Below, one piece after another: positions 22,260 to 32,230 of a stretch of DNA of 64,000 bases (its first letter is position 1; every line of letters starts with the position of its first letter). The stretch is from Corynebacterium falsenii. GTDB taxonomy: Bacteria > Actinomycetota > Actinomycetes > Mycobacteriales > Mycobacteriaceae. A program made the translations under genes and the position numbers. The notes below the pieces were generated by a model. The model was not told the origin of the DNA. It worked only from the letters and a program-made list of their open reading frames with translations, and searched no databases. The stretch lies in the NCBI GenBank assembly GCA_001054945.1, contig JVKJ01000005.1, positions 1 through 64,000 on the forward strand, given 5' to 3'.

Positions 22260-23561
22260 TTAGCGGACCGCACTGCGCCCGTAAGAGCTGTCCGCCGAGT
22301 TATCGATCGTGGAATGCTGCCGGTTGTCATGCATGAAGTGGACCGCCACCAGCCCCAGCACTGCCATCACCACGACGTACCACGGGAATACGGATGCGTG
22401 ACCGCCATTTTTCAGCCCGAGCGCCACGTACTCCGCGGACCCACCAAAGAAAGAATTGCCGAGTGCGTAGGTGAAGCTCACACCAAGCGCCCGAATATAG
22501 GTTGGGAACATTTCTGCCTTTACAATGCCGGAGATGGCAGTGTAGAAGCTGAGAAAAACCATCGTCACCAGCAGCGCCACCGCACAGGCCACAAGGGAAT
22601 GCGAAGCTCCCATAAAGCTGAATACCGGTACGGGAAGAACGATCATGCCGATGGAGAAAATTCGCATGCTATTCTTCCGGCCGATGCGATCAGATACCAT
22701 CCCGACAATTGGCTGCATCACCATAAAGATCAACAGGCATATTGTCATAGTCAAGGCCACGTCCGATTTCGGAAAACCACCCGTATTGATCAGATATTTC
22801 TGCATGTAAGTCGTGAAGGTATAGAACGTGAGCGAACCGACTGCAGTGAATCCGAGGACTACCCAGAAAGACCGGGGATGTGCCAGCACCTCGCGGAAAG
22901 TGCCAGCATTGTTCGTTGTGCGGTTCTCAGATGACGTGGTCTCGTGCAGTTGCGACCGTAGGAAAAGGGAGACGATCGCCGCGCCCGCGCCAATGAGGAA
23001 GGGGAGACGCCACCACACATCGGCAATCTGGTCATCGGAGAGGAACCTGGTCATGATGACCGCGAGCAGGCTGGCCAGAAGCTGCCCACCAATTAACGTG
23101 ACGTATTGGAAGCTGGAATAGAAACCGCGCTGCCCAGGTTTGGCAACCTCAGACATGTACGTGGCCGTGGCACCATATTCGCCGCCCACCGAGATCCCCT
23201 GGATACAACGCACCAGCAACAACAGCACAGGAGCCAGCGAGCCCACTTGATCTGCCGTTGGAAGGGCCGCCATGAGTAGCGAGCCGGCGCACATCATCAG
23301 AATGGCAATGAGCATGGATCGTTTACGGCCAGCGCGATCGGCGATGCGTCCAAAAATGTAGCCGCCAATTGGACGCATGAGGAAGCCTACGAAAAGCACG
23401 CCCGCGGTTTTCAGGAACGCTCCCGTTTGCCCAGTTCCAATAAAAAAGCGTTCTGCAAAATAAACAGAGAAGAACGCGTAAATATAAAAGTCGAACCATT
23501 CGACCAAGTTGCCGCTGGATGCGGCGATAATGGTGCGAACATTGCGAGTGGTGGTGCTCAT
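22260..23561 (-). CDS. MFS transporter, metabolite:H+ symporter family (KgtP-like)
   Basis: A 433-aa membrane protein with 12 predicted helices. The start NLVEWFDFYIYAFFSVYFAE, the block RPIGGYIFGRIADRAGRKRS and IQGISVGGEYGATATYMSEV closely resemble the alpha-ketoglutarate permease branch of the MHS family, so a dicarboxylate or similar organic acid is the likely substrate. I chose ATG 23561, with GGAAGGATTG upstream, over a longer frame that starts at 23702. It sits convergent with scpA (14 bases between ends) and divergent from scpB, an unusual location. Confidence 0.85.
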   Translation of the reverse strand: MSTTTRNVRTIIAASSGNLVEWFDFYIYAFFSVYFAERFFIGTGQTGAFLKTAGVLFVGFLMRPIGGYIFGRIADRAGRKRSMLIAILMMCAGSLLMAALPTADQVGSLAPVLLLLVRCIQGISVGGEYGATATYMSEVAKPGQRGFYSSFQYVTLIGGQLLASLLAVIMTRFLSDDQIADVWWRLPFLIGAGAAIVSLFLRSQLHETTSSENRTTNNAGTFREVLAHPRSFWVVLGFTAVGSLTFYTFTTYMQKYLINTGGFPKSDVALTMTICLLIFMVMQPIVGMVSDRIGRKNSMRIFSIGMIVLPVPVFSFMGASHSLVACAVALLVTMVFLSFYTAISGIVKAEMFPTYIRALGVSFTYALGNSFFGGSAEYVALGLKNGGHASVFPWYVVVMAVLGLVAVHFMHDNRQHSTIDNSADSSYGRSAVR

Positions 23562-23730
23562 GAGTTCAATCCTTCCGCCGAGCAATGGAATGCGCCCATT
23601 GGCTGCCAGTGCGGGGTAGTACCTTACTCCGAACGTCACGGTGGGCATGGAGAACTTCCCAATTGGGTGCAGGTAGTCTGGCGCACAACATTGCGGATCC
23701 AACCCCCGGCAGATTCAAGGAGCGCTCATT
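23562..23730. promoter_or_regulatory. Divergent region between transporter and scpB
   Basis: A 169-base gap between divergent genes. AAGGAGCG gives the scpB ribosome site. No operator could be named. Confidence 0.4.
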
Positions 23731-24378
23731 GTGAATCCCGTCAGCATCGTGCGAAGCCGTGTGGAATCTCTGCTCCTCGTCACTGACGAGCCCGTAACCG
23801 CGGACGCTCTGGCCGGGGTCCTGGACGTCAGCCCATCCGAGGTCACCCAGGCGCTGCAAGAGATGTCGGCGGAATTCGATGCCCGTGGATCAGGGTTCGA
23901 ACTGAGGGAGCGCGAGAACGCATGGCGACTGTATACCCGGCGCAGCAATTCGCACATTGTCGAGGCATTTCTGCTGGATGGTACGCAGCAGCGCCTGAGC
24001 CGCGCAGCACTAGAAACATTGGCCGTGGTGGCCTATCGGCAACCCTGCACGCGCAGCCAGGTGGCAGCAGTTCGCGGGGTTAACTGCGACGGCGTGATGC
24101 GAACCCTCGCTCTTCGAGGTCTTATCGCACAGGTTGAGGTGAATGCCACGAAGGGACCAGCGACGGGCAGCGGCGTCCAGACCCCCGGCGACGGTGAAGA
24201 GACAGAAAGTGACGCACCCGCCCAGCCCCAGCCCGACGAACACCGCGGGGCGCATCTTTACCGCACGACAGAGCTGTTTTTGGAGCTCATGGGGATCTCT
24301 GGATTGGATGAATTGCCCGACCTGGCACCGCTGCTCCCGGACGTGGAGTCCATCGAAGCGGAGGGGCAATTTTTCTAG
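23731..24378 (+). CDS. scpB: Segregation and condensation protein B
   Basis: A 215-aa protein with two winged-helix domains, opening VESLLLVTDEPVTADALAGV and containing the conserved LSRAALETLAVVAYRQPCTR and AAVRGVNCDGVMRTLALRGL. It binds ScpA and SMC in condensin. Starts at GTG with AAGGAGCG upstream. The C-terminal part carries a low-complexity insert (residues about 145-175). rluB follows after 55 bases. Confidence 0.92.
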   Translation: MNPVSIVRSRVESLLLVTDEPVTADALAGVLDVSPSEVTQALQEMSAEFDARGSGFELRERENAWRLYTRRSNSHIVEAFLLDGTQQRLSRAALETLAVVAYRQPCTRSQVAAVRGVNCDGVMRTLALRGLIAQVEVNATKGPATGSGVQTPGDGEETESDAPAQPQPDEHRGAHLYRTTELFLELMGISGLDELPDLAPLLPDVESIEAEGQFF

Positions 24379-24433
24379 GCTAGAATGTTCCTGGACAATT
24401 CAAGAGATTCAAACGACGCGTGAGGATAACGCA

Positions 24434-25309
24434 GTGAATAGAACCGCTCGCCGAGATGGCACACCGGATAGGAAGAAGGACGTCAATACCTTCATTCCCA
24501 CCCCGAATGAAGCGAAGCGCCAGCATGTCAGCCAAAGCGAAGCTGACAAGGCCACACAAAAAAACGGCTCTGGCAAGAGCCAGGTAAGGCTACAAAAAGT
24601 TCTCGCGGGGGCCGGGGTGGCCAGCCGGAGAATGAGTGAAAAGCTCATCGCTGCCGGAAGGGTCGAGGTCAACGGCAAGACCGTAGAGCAGATGGGGCTG
24701 CGCATTGACCCGAACGTGGACATCGTGCGCGTCGATGGAGTTCGCGTACAGGTCAATGAGGAAATGGTCTACTTCATCCTGAACAAGCCGCGCGGGGTGC
24801 AGACGACGATGAAGGATGAAATGGGACGCCCCTGCGTGGGAGACCTGATCGGGGAGCGATTCGCCAAGGGGCAGGGGTTGTTCCACGTGGGAAGACTGGA
24901 CGCCGCCACCGAGGGATTGCTGCTGCTGACGAACGACGGCGAGTTAGCGAATCGGCTGATGCATCCAAAGTACGAAGTGAAGAAGACGTACATGGCAACG
25001 GTGATCGGTGAGGTGAAGCGCGACCTTATTCGGCAGCTAAAGCAGGGCGTGGACCTGGAGGACGGCATCGCCCGGGCTGACAATGTTCAGATTGTGGACG
25101 TGTGGCAAGGGAAGTCGCTGCTGAAGATCGAGCTGCACGAAGGTCGGAAGCACATCGTGCGCCGCATGCTGAAGGAGGCAGGCTACCCGGTGCAAGCCCT
25201 GGTGAGGACGAAGATTCACACCGTCCAGCTGGGCGAGCAGAAGCCTGGCACCATCCGAGCCTTGAACCGCAGTGAGCTCGCCAGCTTGTACAAGGTGGTG
25301 GGGCTGTAA
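24434..25309 (+). CDS. rluB: 23S rRNA pseudouridine synthase RluB family
   Basis: A 291-aa RsuA/RluB pseudouridine synthase. After about 55 polar residues there is an S4 domain (VRLQKVLAGAGVASRRMSEK) and the catalytic block FHVGRLDAATEGLLLLTNDG with the nucleophile Asp, then ELHEGRKHIVRRMLKEAGYP. GTG 24434 was chosen because GAGGA lies about 7 bases upstream; a longer frame extends back into scpB in another frame. TAA directly abuts the next ATG, so it is co-translated with the kinase-GTPase. Confidence 0.92.
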   Translation: MNRTARRDGTPDRKKDVNTFIPTPNEAKRQHVSQSEADKATQKNGSGKSQVRLQKVLAGAGVASRRMSEKLIAAGRVEVNGKTVEQMGLRIDPNVDIVRVDGVRVQVNEEMVYFILNKPRGVQTTMKDEMGRPCVGDLIGERFAKGQGLFHVGRLDAATEGLLLLTNDGELANRLMHPKYEVKKTYMATVIGEVKRDLIRQLKQGVDLEDGIARADNVQIVDVWQGKSLLKIELHEGRKHIVRRMLKEAGYPVQALVRTKIHTVQLGEQKPGTIRALNRSELASLYKVVGL

Positions 25310-27739
25310 ATGACAACGGACGATTGTGAAAGCACCACGGAAACAATGGGAAATTTGGATGCGCTGCAGACGGTGAACAACACCAGCGGCAATGGTTTCA
25401 TCATCGCTATCGACGGGCCCAGCGGGACCGGGAAGTCCACGGTGAGCCGTCGGATCGCCTCGGCTGCGCAGGCAAAGTACCTGGATACTGGCGCAATGTA
25501 TCGGGTGGCCACCCTCCATGTTCTGCGGGCCGGAATTGATCCGACGAAGCAGGGGAGCGAGCAGGAGATTATCGCGGCCACAGCGGAACTGCCGCTGAAA
25601 GTCAATGAGGATCCGAACTCCACCAGCGTCTTACTCGCCGGAGAGGATGTTTCCGCAGAGATTCGTGGGCCCGAGGTCACGGCCTCGGTCTCCGCTGTCT
25701 CCGCAATTCCCGAAGTGCGAGAGAACTTAGTGAATTTACAGCGACAGCTGGCACAGGAGGCTGGGCGCTGCGTTGTCGAGGGGCGCGATATCGGAACCGT
25801 GGTGCTGCCCGATGCGCCGGTGAAGATCTTCATGACAGCCAGCGCCGAGGTGCGCGCACAGCGCCGCTATGACCAGGACCGTGCGGCAGGTCGGGATGTG
25901 TCCTACGATGCGGTGCTCGCCGACGTTCAGCGGCGAGATGACGCTGACTCGACCCGAGCCGTGTCACCACTGCGCCCGGCGGCCGATGCGATCGTGCTGG
26001 ACACGGGGGAGATGGATGTCGATCGTGTCGTGGCCAGCATCGCCGAGCTCGCATTCGAGTCCGAGATTGTGGATGACGAGCCTCTGGACCAGGAGGAGCT
26101 GGTATTCCGCACCACCGACGGTCGTGTCATTAATGAGCCGGATGTGGAAGGCAATGGCCCGCAGGAATACGCCCTGAATCCCGATGGTGATTTCGAAGAG
26201 CTCGGTCGCGAGGATGCGGTCGCTGAAGAATTCGATCTCGAAGACTTTAATGAGGACGACTTCGGTGAAGCCAGCGACGATTCCTACGGCATCGATGATT
26301 TTGGCAATGACTCATATAGTCACGCCGAGGATTTCGACCTTTTGTCACACGACTCCCAGGACACGGACTGGGATGCCGTGGAGAACGCCTTCGGTTTGCT
26401 CGATGACAATGCCGCAGAGAAGGAACTCTTGCCCACTGTCGCCATCGTGGGTCGTCCCAACGTTGGTAAGTCCACGTTGGTGAACCGTTTCATCGGGCGC
26501 CGCGAAGCGGTCGTGGAAGACTTCCCCGGGGTCACGCGCGACCGTATCTCCTACCTGGGCGAATGGACCGGTCGCCGGTTCTGGGTGCAGGACACGGGTG
26601 GCTGGGACCCAGATGCCAAGGGGATCCATGGGGCCATCGCCCGTCAGGCTGAAACCGCCATGGCCACCGCAGATGTCATCGTCTTCGTTGTTGACACCAA
26701 GGTGGGGATCACCAGCACCGATGAGGTCATCGCGCGGAAGCTCCAGCGCAGTGATGTCCCCGTCATTCTGGTCGCCAACAAGTTCGACTCGGACAACCAG
26801 CTGGGCGACGTTGCCGAATTTTGGAGCCTCGGCCTGGACAATCCCTACCCGGTCTCTGCCCAGCACGGTCGGGGCGCGGCCGATGTCCTGGACCAGGTTC
26901 TTCACGATTTCCCCGATAAGCCACGCCAGGAATCTGTGGTCGCTGGACCTCGCCGTGTTGCGTTGGTCGGCCGCCCCAATGTGGGCAAGTCATCGTTGCT
27001 GAACAAGATGACGGGGGAGGAGCGCTCCGTGGTGGACAACGTGGCCGGGACCACGGTGGACCCGGTGGATTCCCTCGTCGAATTGGAAGAGCGCACCTGG
27101 CGATTCGTTGACACAGCGGGCATCCGAAAGAAGACAAAGTCCGCGCGGGGCCACGAGTTTTACGCCTCGTTGCGTACCCGGGCAGCCATCGACGCCGCTG
27201 AGGTGGTCATTTTTATGGTGGACGCCAGCGAGCCTATCGCCGAGCAGGACCAGCGGGTCCTGCGCATGATTCTTGATTCGGGTCGTGCACTCGTTGTGGC
27301 CTATAACAAGTGGGATCAGGTCGATGAGGACCGCCGTGAACTGCTGGAGCGTGAGATCGATTTACAGTTGGCTCACGTTCCATGGGCGCGCCGAGTGAAC
27401 ATTTCCGCAAAGACCGGCCGTGCACTCCAGAAGTTGGAACCCGCCATGATGGAAGCCCTTGATAGCTGGGATCAACGCATCTCCACAGGGCAGTTGAACA
27501 CGTGGCTGCGCGCAGTGATCGCGGAGACGCCACCGCCGATGCGCGGGGGCCGGCTGCCCCGAGTCCTCTTCGCCACGCAGGCAGCGACCAAACCTCCGGT
27601 GATCGTCCTGTTCACGACCGGGTTCTTGGAGCATGGCTACCGTCGGTTCCTGGAGAGGAAGCTCCGTGAGTCCTTCGGTTTCGAGGGCTCACCCGTCCGC
27701 ATCGCGGTCCGTGTGCGTGAGAAAAAGAAGCGAAAGTAG
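25310..27739 (+). CDS. cmk-der: Bifunctional cytidylate kinase / GTPase Der (EngA)
   Basis: An 809-aa fusion. Residues about 27-245 are cytidylate kinase ([52 protein letters not shown]) which makes CDP from CMP. Residues about 250-375 form a very acidic linker rich in Asp, Glu and Phe. Residues about 376-809 are Der with two G domains: first [27 protein letters not shown]; second [27 protein letters not shown]; and a C-terminal KH-like domain. Der is needed for 50S subunit assembly. In many relatives the two are adjacent separate genes. No stop or frameshift interrupts the joint. Confidence 0.95.
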   Translation: MTTDDCESTTETMGNLDALQTVNNTSGNGFIIAIDGPSGTGKSTVSRRIASAAQAKYLDTGAMYRVATLHVLRAGIDPTKQGSEQEIIAATAELPLKVNEDPNSTSVLLAGEDVSAEIRGPEVTASVSAVSAIPEVRENLVNLQRQLAQEAGRCVVEGRDIGTVVLPDAPVKIFMTASAEVRAQRRYDQDRAAGRDVSYDAVLADVQRRDDADSTRAVSPLRPAADAIVLDTGEMDVDRVVASIAELAFESEIVDDEPLDQEELVFRTTDGRVINEPDVEGNGPQEYALNPDGDFEELGREDAVAEEFDLEDFNEDDFGEASDDSYGIDDFGNDSYSHAEDFDLLSHDSQDTDWDAVENAFGLLDDNAAEKELLPTVAIVGRPNVGKSTLVNRFIGRREAVVEDFPGVTRDRISYLGEWTGRRFWVQDTGGWDPDAKGIHGAIARQAETAMATADVIVFVVDTKVGITSTDEVIARKLQRSDVPVILVANKFDSDNQLGDVAEFWSLGLDNPYPVSAQHGRGAADVLDQVLHDFPDKPRQESVVAGPRRVALVGRPNVGKSSLLNKMTGEERSVVDNVAGTTVDPVDSLVELEERTWRFVDTAGIRKKTKSARGHEFYASLRTRAAIDAAEVVIFMVDASEPIAEQDQRVLRMILDSGRALVVAYNKWDQVDEDRRELLEREIDLQLAHVPWARRVNISAKTGRALQKLEPAMMEALDSWDQRISTGQLNTWLRAVIAETPPPMRGGRLPRVLFATQAATKPPVIVLFTTGFLEHGYRRFLERKLRESFGFEGSPVRIAVRVREKKKRK

Positions 27740-27821
27740 CTCCCAGTCACGTTGGCCCCAGCACTAGGTTCGATCTAACCCGGGCGGTTACCTATGAGCA
27801 CCCTCGGCAGGTTAAGGCAAG

Positions 27822-27837
27822 GGTGACTCCCGTCACT
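27822..27837. promoter_or_regulatory. Possible GlxR/CRP-type site upstream of gapB
   Basis: GGTGA-CTCCCG-TCACT contains GTGA-N6-TCAC, close to the GlxR consensus TGTGA-N6-TCACA but lacking the outermost T/A pair. It is about 143 bases upstream of the gapB start in the only sizeable gap of this block. TATAAA near 27856 could be a -10 box. Inferred only from pattern. Confidence 0.4.
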
Positions 27838-27979
27838 TTTGCCCAAATAAGGGGGTATAAACCCCACATTTTTGCCTACCACATCGTGGTTTTGCGGTGG
27901 GGGCAAATCGGGAAATGGGCAACTCCTGAGATACCATCTGTGCGAACTTGATCCGACGACCATTGAGGACGCGCACCCC

Positions 27980-29443
27980 ATGCCAAACTCTCACGACGTT
28001 CAAAGCGACTGGAATGAGCGCCTGCACCTGGCGCAGCAGATGCTCCCACTGATCAGCCGACTGCACCGCGAGCACAACGTGGTCACCAGCATCTTCGGCC
28101 GCTTGCTCGTCAACGTCACGGACATCGACATCATCAAGTCCCACCGCTACGCCCGTCGAGTCGTGGAAAAGGAACTCCCACTCAGCAAGACCCTGCCCAT
28201 CTTGCAGGAACTCGCCGAGATGAACTTGGGTACCGCCTCCATCGACCTGGGCGCGCTCGCTGCCCGCTACGAAAAGTCGGGCGATGCCGAGGCTGGCCGG
28301 CCGCTGCGTGAGTTCTTGGAAGAACATCTCGCTCCCGTGGTCGGAGATGATGCCCACCGCAACCCCCGCGATGTCGTGCTGTACGGCTTCGGCCGGATCG
28401 GCCGTCTGCTGGCGCGCATCCTCATCGCCCGCGAGGCTATGTACGGCGGTGCCCGTCTGCGCGCCATCGTTGTGCGCTCCAAGGGTGAAGGTGACCTGGT
28501 CAAGCGTGCTTCTCTGCTGCGCCGCGACTCGGTCCACGGCCCCTTCGACGGGACCATCTCCTGCGATCACGAAAACAACGTGATCTGGGCCAATGGCACC
28601 CCGATCCAGGTCATCTACTCGAACGACCCGGCTGACATCGACTACACCGAATATGGCATTAACGATGCAATCCTCGTCGACAACACCGGTCGCTGGCGCG
28701 ATCGCGAGGGCCTCTCCCAGCACCTGAAGTCCACGGGTATCTCCAAGGTTCTCCTCACTGCGCCAGGCAAGGGTGACCTGAAGAACATCGTCTATGGCAT
28801 CAACCACGGCGACATCACTGACGACGATCAGATCCTGTCTGCCGCGTCCTGCACCACCAACGGCATTACCCCGGTGCTCAAGGTCATAAACGATCGCTAC
28901 GGCGTCCAACACGGCCACGTGGAGACCGTCCATTCCTTCACCAATGATCAGAACCTGATCGACAACTACCACAAGGGCGAGCGCCGCGGCCGCGCCGCCG
29001 GGTTGAACATGGTCCTCACCGCGACCGGTGCGGCGTCCGCAGTGGCGAAGGCTCTCCCCGAATTCAAGGGCAAGCTCACCGGCAACGCCATCCGCGTGCC
29101 CACCCCGGACGTGTCCATGGCGGTCCTGAACCTGACCTTGAATAACGAGGTGGAAGCAGAGGAGGTCAACAACTTCCTGCGTAAGGTCTCCCTGCACTCC
29201 AACCTGCGCCAGCAAATCGATTACATCCAGTCCCCAGAGGTCGTATCCACCGACTTCGTCGGAACCACCCACGCGGGCATCGTCGATGGCCTGGCCACAA
29301 TTGCCTCCGGCAATCACCTGGTCCTGTACGTCTGGTACGACAACGAGTACGGCTACTCCAATCAGGTCATCCGCATTGTGGAGGACATCGCTGGGGTGCG
29401 CCCGCAGGTTCTTCCCACCCGCCACACCCCAGACGAGCTCTAG
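27980..29443 (+). CDS. gapB: Glyceraldehyde-3-phosphate dehydrogenase, GapB (GapX) type
   Basis: A 487-aa GAPDH with an N-terminal helical extension of about 130 residues that the ordinary 335-aa enzyme lacks. The Rossmann motif is VVLYGFGRIGRLLARILI, and the catalytic Cys lies in SAASCTTNGITPVLKVI. This long form matches corynebacterial GapB/GapX, described in C. glutamicum as working mainly in the gluconeogenic direction. ATG 27980 was chosen because GAGGA precedes it and the remaining length matches GapB (about 480 aa); a longer frame begins at 27872 within the promoter region. Confidence 0.9.
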   Translation: MPNSHDVQSDWNERLHLAQQMLPLISRLHREHNVVTSIFGRLLVNVTDIDIIKSHRYARRVVEKELPLSKTLPILQELAEMNLGTASIDLGALAARYEKSGDAEAGRPLREFLEEHLAPVVGDDAHRNPRDVVLYGFGRIGRLLARILIAREAMYGGARLRAIVVRSKGEGDLVKRASLLRRDSVHGPFDGTISCDHENNVIWANGTPIQVIYSNDPADIDYTEYGINDAILVDNTGRWRDREGLSQHLKSTGISKVLLTAPGKGDLKNIVYGINHGDITDDDQILSAASCTTNGITPVLKVINDRYGVQHGHVETVHSFTNDQNLIDNYHKGERRGRAAGLNMVLTATGAASAVAKALPEFKGKLTGNAIRVPTPDVSMAVLNLTLNNEVEAEEVNNFLRKVSLHSNLRQQIDYIQSPEVVSTDFVGTTHAGIVDGLATIASGNHLVLYVWYDNEYGYSNQVIRIVEDIAGVRPQVLPTRHTPDEL

Positions 29444-29507
29444 GTCCGCGTGGGTTGGCCTCTCCACACGAGTGGGGAGGACGCCAACGGCGTGTGATTC
29501 TAGATTG

Positions 29508-29552
29508 ACACCCCCTTCCAGCTGGCTGCTGATCAGCTGTCGAAGGGGGTGT
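29508..29552 (+). terminator. Hairpin after gapB
   Basis: ACACCCCCTTC (29508-29518) pairs with GAAGGGGGTGT (29542-29552), with a nested CAGCTG/CAGCTG pair inside. The stem is strong but is followed by TCTGCGG, without a good T-run, so it may be a weak intrinsic terminator of gapB. Confidence 0.55.
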
Positions 29553-29619
29553 TCTGCGGCCGGGTGGCAGGTTCAGGCATGATGGGGGAAATGCCAATTT
29601 TCGCTCGGAAGGATCCCCG

Positions 29620-29883
29620 ATGAAGCGCTCGTATCTCGTTCCTGCTGCGGCTGCCGTGTTCTCCTCTGTCCTGGCGCTGGCAGCGTGTTCGGACGGTCCG
29701 GATGCTGGCGTGGCCGACGAGAATGCCAAGGACGCCCGGCTGCACAACGGTGAAGGGCATGATCACGAGTCGGATTCGAACCAGACCTCCGGCGGATCCA
29801 GCGCTCAAAGCACGGTGACGACAACGGAAACGACCACGGAAGTTGCCCCAGCAGCTGAATCCCAAGCCGCCGGAGCCCAGTAA
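29620..29883 (+). CDS. Small putative lipoprotein
   Basis: An 87-aa protein with a signal peptide and lipobox (VFSSVLALAACSDGPDAG, Cys about residue 23), then a short hydrophilic tail with a His/Asp/Glu patch (HNGEGHDHES) and Ser/Thr/Glu repeats. It is probably an anchored, disordered envelope peptide; the His patch might bind metal. GGAAGGATC precedes the ATG. No family recognised. Confidence 0.6.
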   Translation: MKRSYLVPAAAAVFSSVLALAACSDGPDAGVADENAKDARLHNGEGHDHESDSNQTSGGSSAQSTVTTTETTTEVAPAAESQAAGAQ

Positions 29884-29974
29884 GTGCCAAGGGGCGGAGT
29901 TGCCCCAGAAAGGTCGGACGCTGCCAATAGAGTCACGTTCTTGACCGATGCTCCAGCACGATTGACCGTGGCGT

Positions 29975-31498
29975 CTAGAATCCTGAGGACCCGCCCCCTC
30001 CGGCGAACCCACCGCTGAACCCCGTGTTGACCCCGGAGGCACCGCTGGAGGACGTAGCGGCTGTGGCATCGCTGTGGCCCCAACTATTGACCAAGACGAA
30101 GGGGACCCACCCCGAATAACCGGTGCCCGGCTGCCAGTCGCGGTCACCCAGGTGTGGAGCGGAGTGATTGTCGGGCTTATAGTGCTTGATGCCGTCGCCC
30201 ACGAGTTCGAGGGCCTTATGGTAGCGGGTCAGAAGTAGTGCGAAGCGATCCATGAAATCCGGGGCATCCGGGTAGTCCATCAGCTTTTGGATGTCGACTT
30301 CTACATCCCGAAGCATCTCCTTGAGGGCAAGGTTGCTCGTTCCAGCCTTGTTCAGCAGTTCGGGGTCTGTGACGTCTTCGAGCTTCACCTTTGCCTCGGC
30401 GACGTCTAGCTGAAGATCGTTCAGGGTCCGCTTTCGGACGGACGTGTTTCCGTTTTCCATGTCGAAGAGCTGATCGATCTGGCCCTCGGCGACGGAGAGC
30501 TTTTCTAGATCCGAGTGCATGGATTCGATCTGCTTACGCTTGTCCCAAAAGGACTTGGCGCTGCTGGTGATGTTGAGATTCACTTCTCCCATCCGCTCGT
30601 TCATCGTCAGGAAGTTGTCGCGGATGGATGTCCATTGGCGGCGGAGTTCCTGGTCAGCAATGGGCGAGGATAGTGAATGGGCGCGGACGTCGATATGATC
30701 GAGTCTTTGCGCGAGGTCCGCATATTCCTTGGACACCTTCGTGAACTGTTCGCGGGCAGTTTCGGCGATCTTCTTGCGGCGCTCGCGTTCGAAATAAGCT
30801 CCGCCGCCCACGGCAGCGATGGCGCCGCCACCGAGGGCGACATATACCCATGGTGAGGTGGGCTTGTCCTCGGGGACGTTGTTCGGGTCAGCGGCCGTCG
30901 TGGCGCTGTCAAGGAGTCCATCGCCCCAGCGCTTGTCCTTAAAGGCAGGTTTGCCGTCGTCGAGGGACTTCTTCAAGTGCTTGCTGTCGCGTAGGTCGAG
31001 ATCCTCGCACACATCATCGCCGCAGTAGATGCCGTTCTGACGGGTCTCAGTGCCTACGGTAACCAGCAGGTAACCGTCCGCCCACTTTTCACCTTTGCCG
31101 GGGACGTGAGGGACGAGCTCCGGTTTATTCTGAGCGGCCCATTCCAGGACCTCATCGTTGAATTTGTCCTTCTTCTTGCCTGGCATGGCCAGGTAAACAA
31201 CGTGCGTGAGATGAGGGGACTGGAAGTCGATTTTCGGGGTCTTCTTTGTGAGTTTTTCCTTGTCTGAGTCGCTGATCAGGTGATCCGCATCCTCGATCTC
31301 GACACTCGGAGCATGCTGGGACGATGTCTCTTTGGTGGCCGTATCCGCCTGTTGGGCGCGTGCTACTGCAGGGGAGCCAAGGGAGGTGCCGAGGGCGGGA
31401 GCGACGCCGAAACTCAGTGTTCCCGAGAGTGCAGTCAGAGCGGCTAACCGGCGGCCTCTCGCCGTCGTGATTCTGCGCGGCGTCAAAGAAATGCTCAT
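29975..31498 (-). CDS. Secreted/membrane TPM-like protein (DUF5129 type)
   Basis: A 507-aa protein. It has an N-terminal signal sequence (about residues 1-48, with AALTALSGTLSFGVAPALG), a TPM-like domain (VEIDDADHLI-type start, LTHVVYLAMPGKKKDKFNDE, DGYLLVTVGTETRQNGIYCG), a single membrane helix near residue 225 (WVYVALGGGAIAAVGGGAYF), a long coiled-coil stretch, and a Gly/Ser-rich end (GGFAGGGGSSGF) typical of TPM proteins. The coiled part should be cytoplasmic. Corynebacteria carry such proteins as DUF5129; the function is not known. The ATG is at 31498. Confidence 0.7.
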   Translation of the reverse strand: MSISLTPRRITTARGRRLAALTALSGTLSFGVAPALGTSLGSPAVARAQQADTATKETSSQHAPSVEIEDADHLISDSDKEKLTKKTPKIDFQSPHLTHVVYLAMPGKKKDKFNDEVLEWAAQNKPELVPHVPGKGEKWADGYLLVTVGTETRQNGIYCGDDVCEDLDLRDSKHLKKSLDDGKPAFKDKRWGDGLLDSATTAADPNNVPEDKPTSPWVYVALGGGAIAAVGGGAYFERERRKKIAETAREQFTKVSKEYADLAQRLDHIDVRAHSLSSPIADQELRRQWTSIRDNFLTMNERMGEVNLNITSSAKSFWDKRKQIESMHSDLEKLSVAEGQIDQLFDMENGNTSVRKRTLNDLQLDVAEAKVKLEDVTDPELLNKAGTSNLALKEMLRDVEVDIQKLMDYPDAPDFMDRFALLLTRYHKALELVGDGIKHYKPDNHSAPHLGDRDWQPGTGYSGWVPFVLVNSWGHSDATAATSSSGASGVNTGFSGGFAGGGGSSGF

Positions 31499-31629
31499 GC
31501 ATTCATAGTGACATGAATCATTCCGCTTCGCGCCGGAGTGGGAGGATTGGCGCTCACGGATAAAGACCGAGCAGTTGAGGAGTGCGGGCAGGGGCCCGCA
31601 CGCAGCACACGTGGCCTAGGCTGGCATCT

Positions 31630-32148
31630 ATGACCAATAACGAACCTCAGCAGATTGAACTTCGCAGCACGAGCGAGGAGGACCGCACATATATCGGCCG
31701 GCTTAACTTCCTGACCGACGTAATGGGAGATGAAGCTGCTGAAGTTTCAGAAAACTTTGAAAGAGATTATGAGACGTACGTTGACCACTGGAAGTCGGAA
31801 AATGGCGGCTTCATTGCGTGGTGTGACTTCATACCCGCGGGCGGGGCGTGGCTGATCTGGGGCGATGATGAGAAACGGGGATATGGCTTTGTGTCGAGTG
31901 ACATCCCGGAGGTGGCGATTGCGGTAGAGAAGCGCTTTCGGGGCACCGGCATTGGCACTCAGCTGCTGAATGCTTGCATCGAGTTGGCTCGGCAACTTGG
32001 CGCCCCGGGCATTTCTTTGTGCGTCGACGTGAGGAACCCTCGAGCCCACCAACTGTATAACCGGGTTGGTTTCCAGGACATCCGGTTCGACGAGGACAAG
32101 CAGCTCCATGTGCTTGAGCTGCGTTTTGGCGAGGTCGAAGAGGGCTGA
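31630..32148 (+). CDS. GNAT-family N-acetyltransferase
   Basis: A 172-aa acetyltransferase. The acetyl-CoA motif VEKRFRGTGIGTQLLNACIE (R/Q-x-x-G-x-G) and the end NPRAHQLYNRVGFQDIRF are characteristic. Start at ATG 31630 is taken over an upstream frame start at 31582. The substrate cannot be told. The gene stands alone; its end is followed by a tRNA on the other strand. Confidence 0.8.
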   Translation: MTNNEPQQIELRSTSEEDRTYIGRLNFLTDVMGDEAAEVSENFERDYETYVDHWKSENGGFIAWCDFIPAGGAWLIWGDDEKRGYGFVSSDIPEVAIAVEKRFRGTGIGTQLLNACIELARQLGAPGISLCVDVRNPRAHQLYNRVGFQDIRFDEDKQLHVLELRFGEVEEG

Positions 32149-32193
32149 TTAGTCTCTTCGGGGGTTTCGACTTCAAACGAACCTCGACAAATG

Positions 32194-32219
32194 AAAAAGC
32201 CGCTCATGAAGAGCGGCTT
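32194..32219 (-). terminator. Terminator of tRNA-Pro
   Basis: On the minus strand AAGCCGCTC-TTCAT-GAGCGGCTT forms a 9-bp stem followed by TTT. It lies 11 bases after the tRNA 3' end and reads as a standard intrinsic terminator. Confidence 0.85.
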
Positions 32220-32230
32220 GAAAGAAGTTG

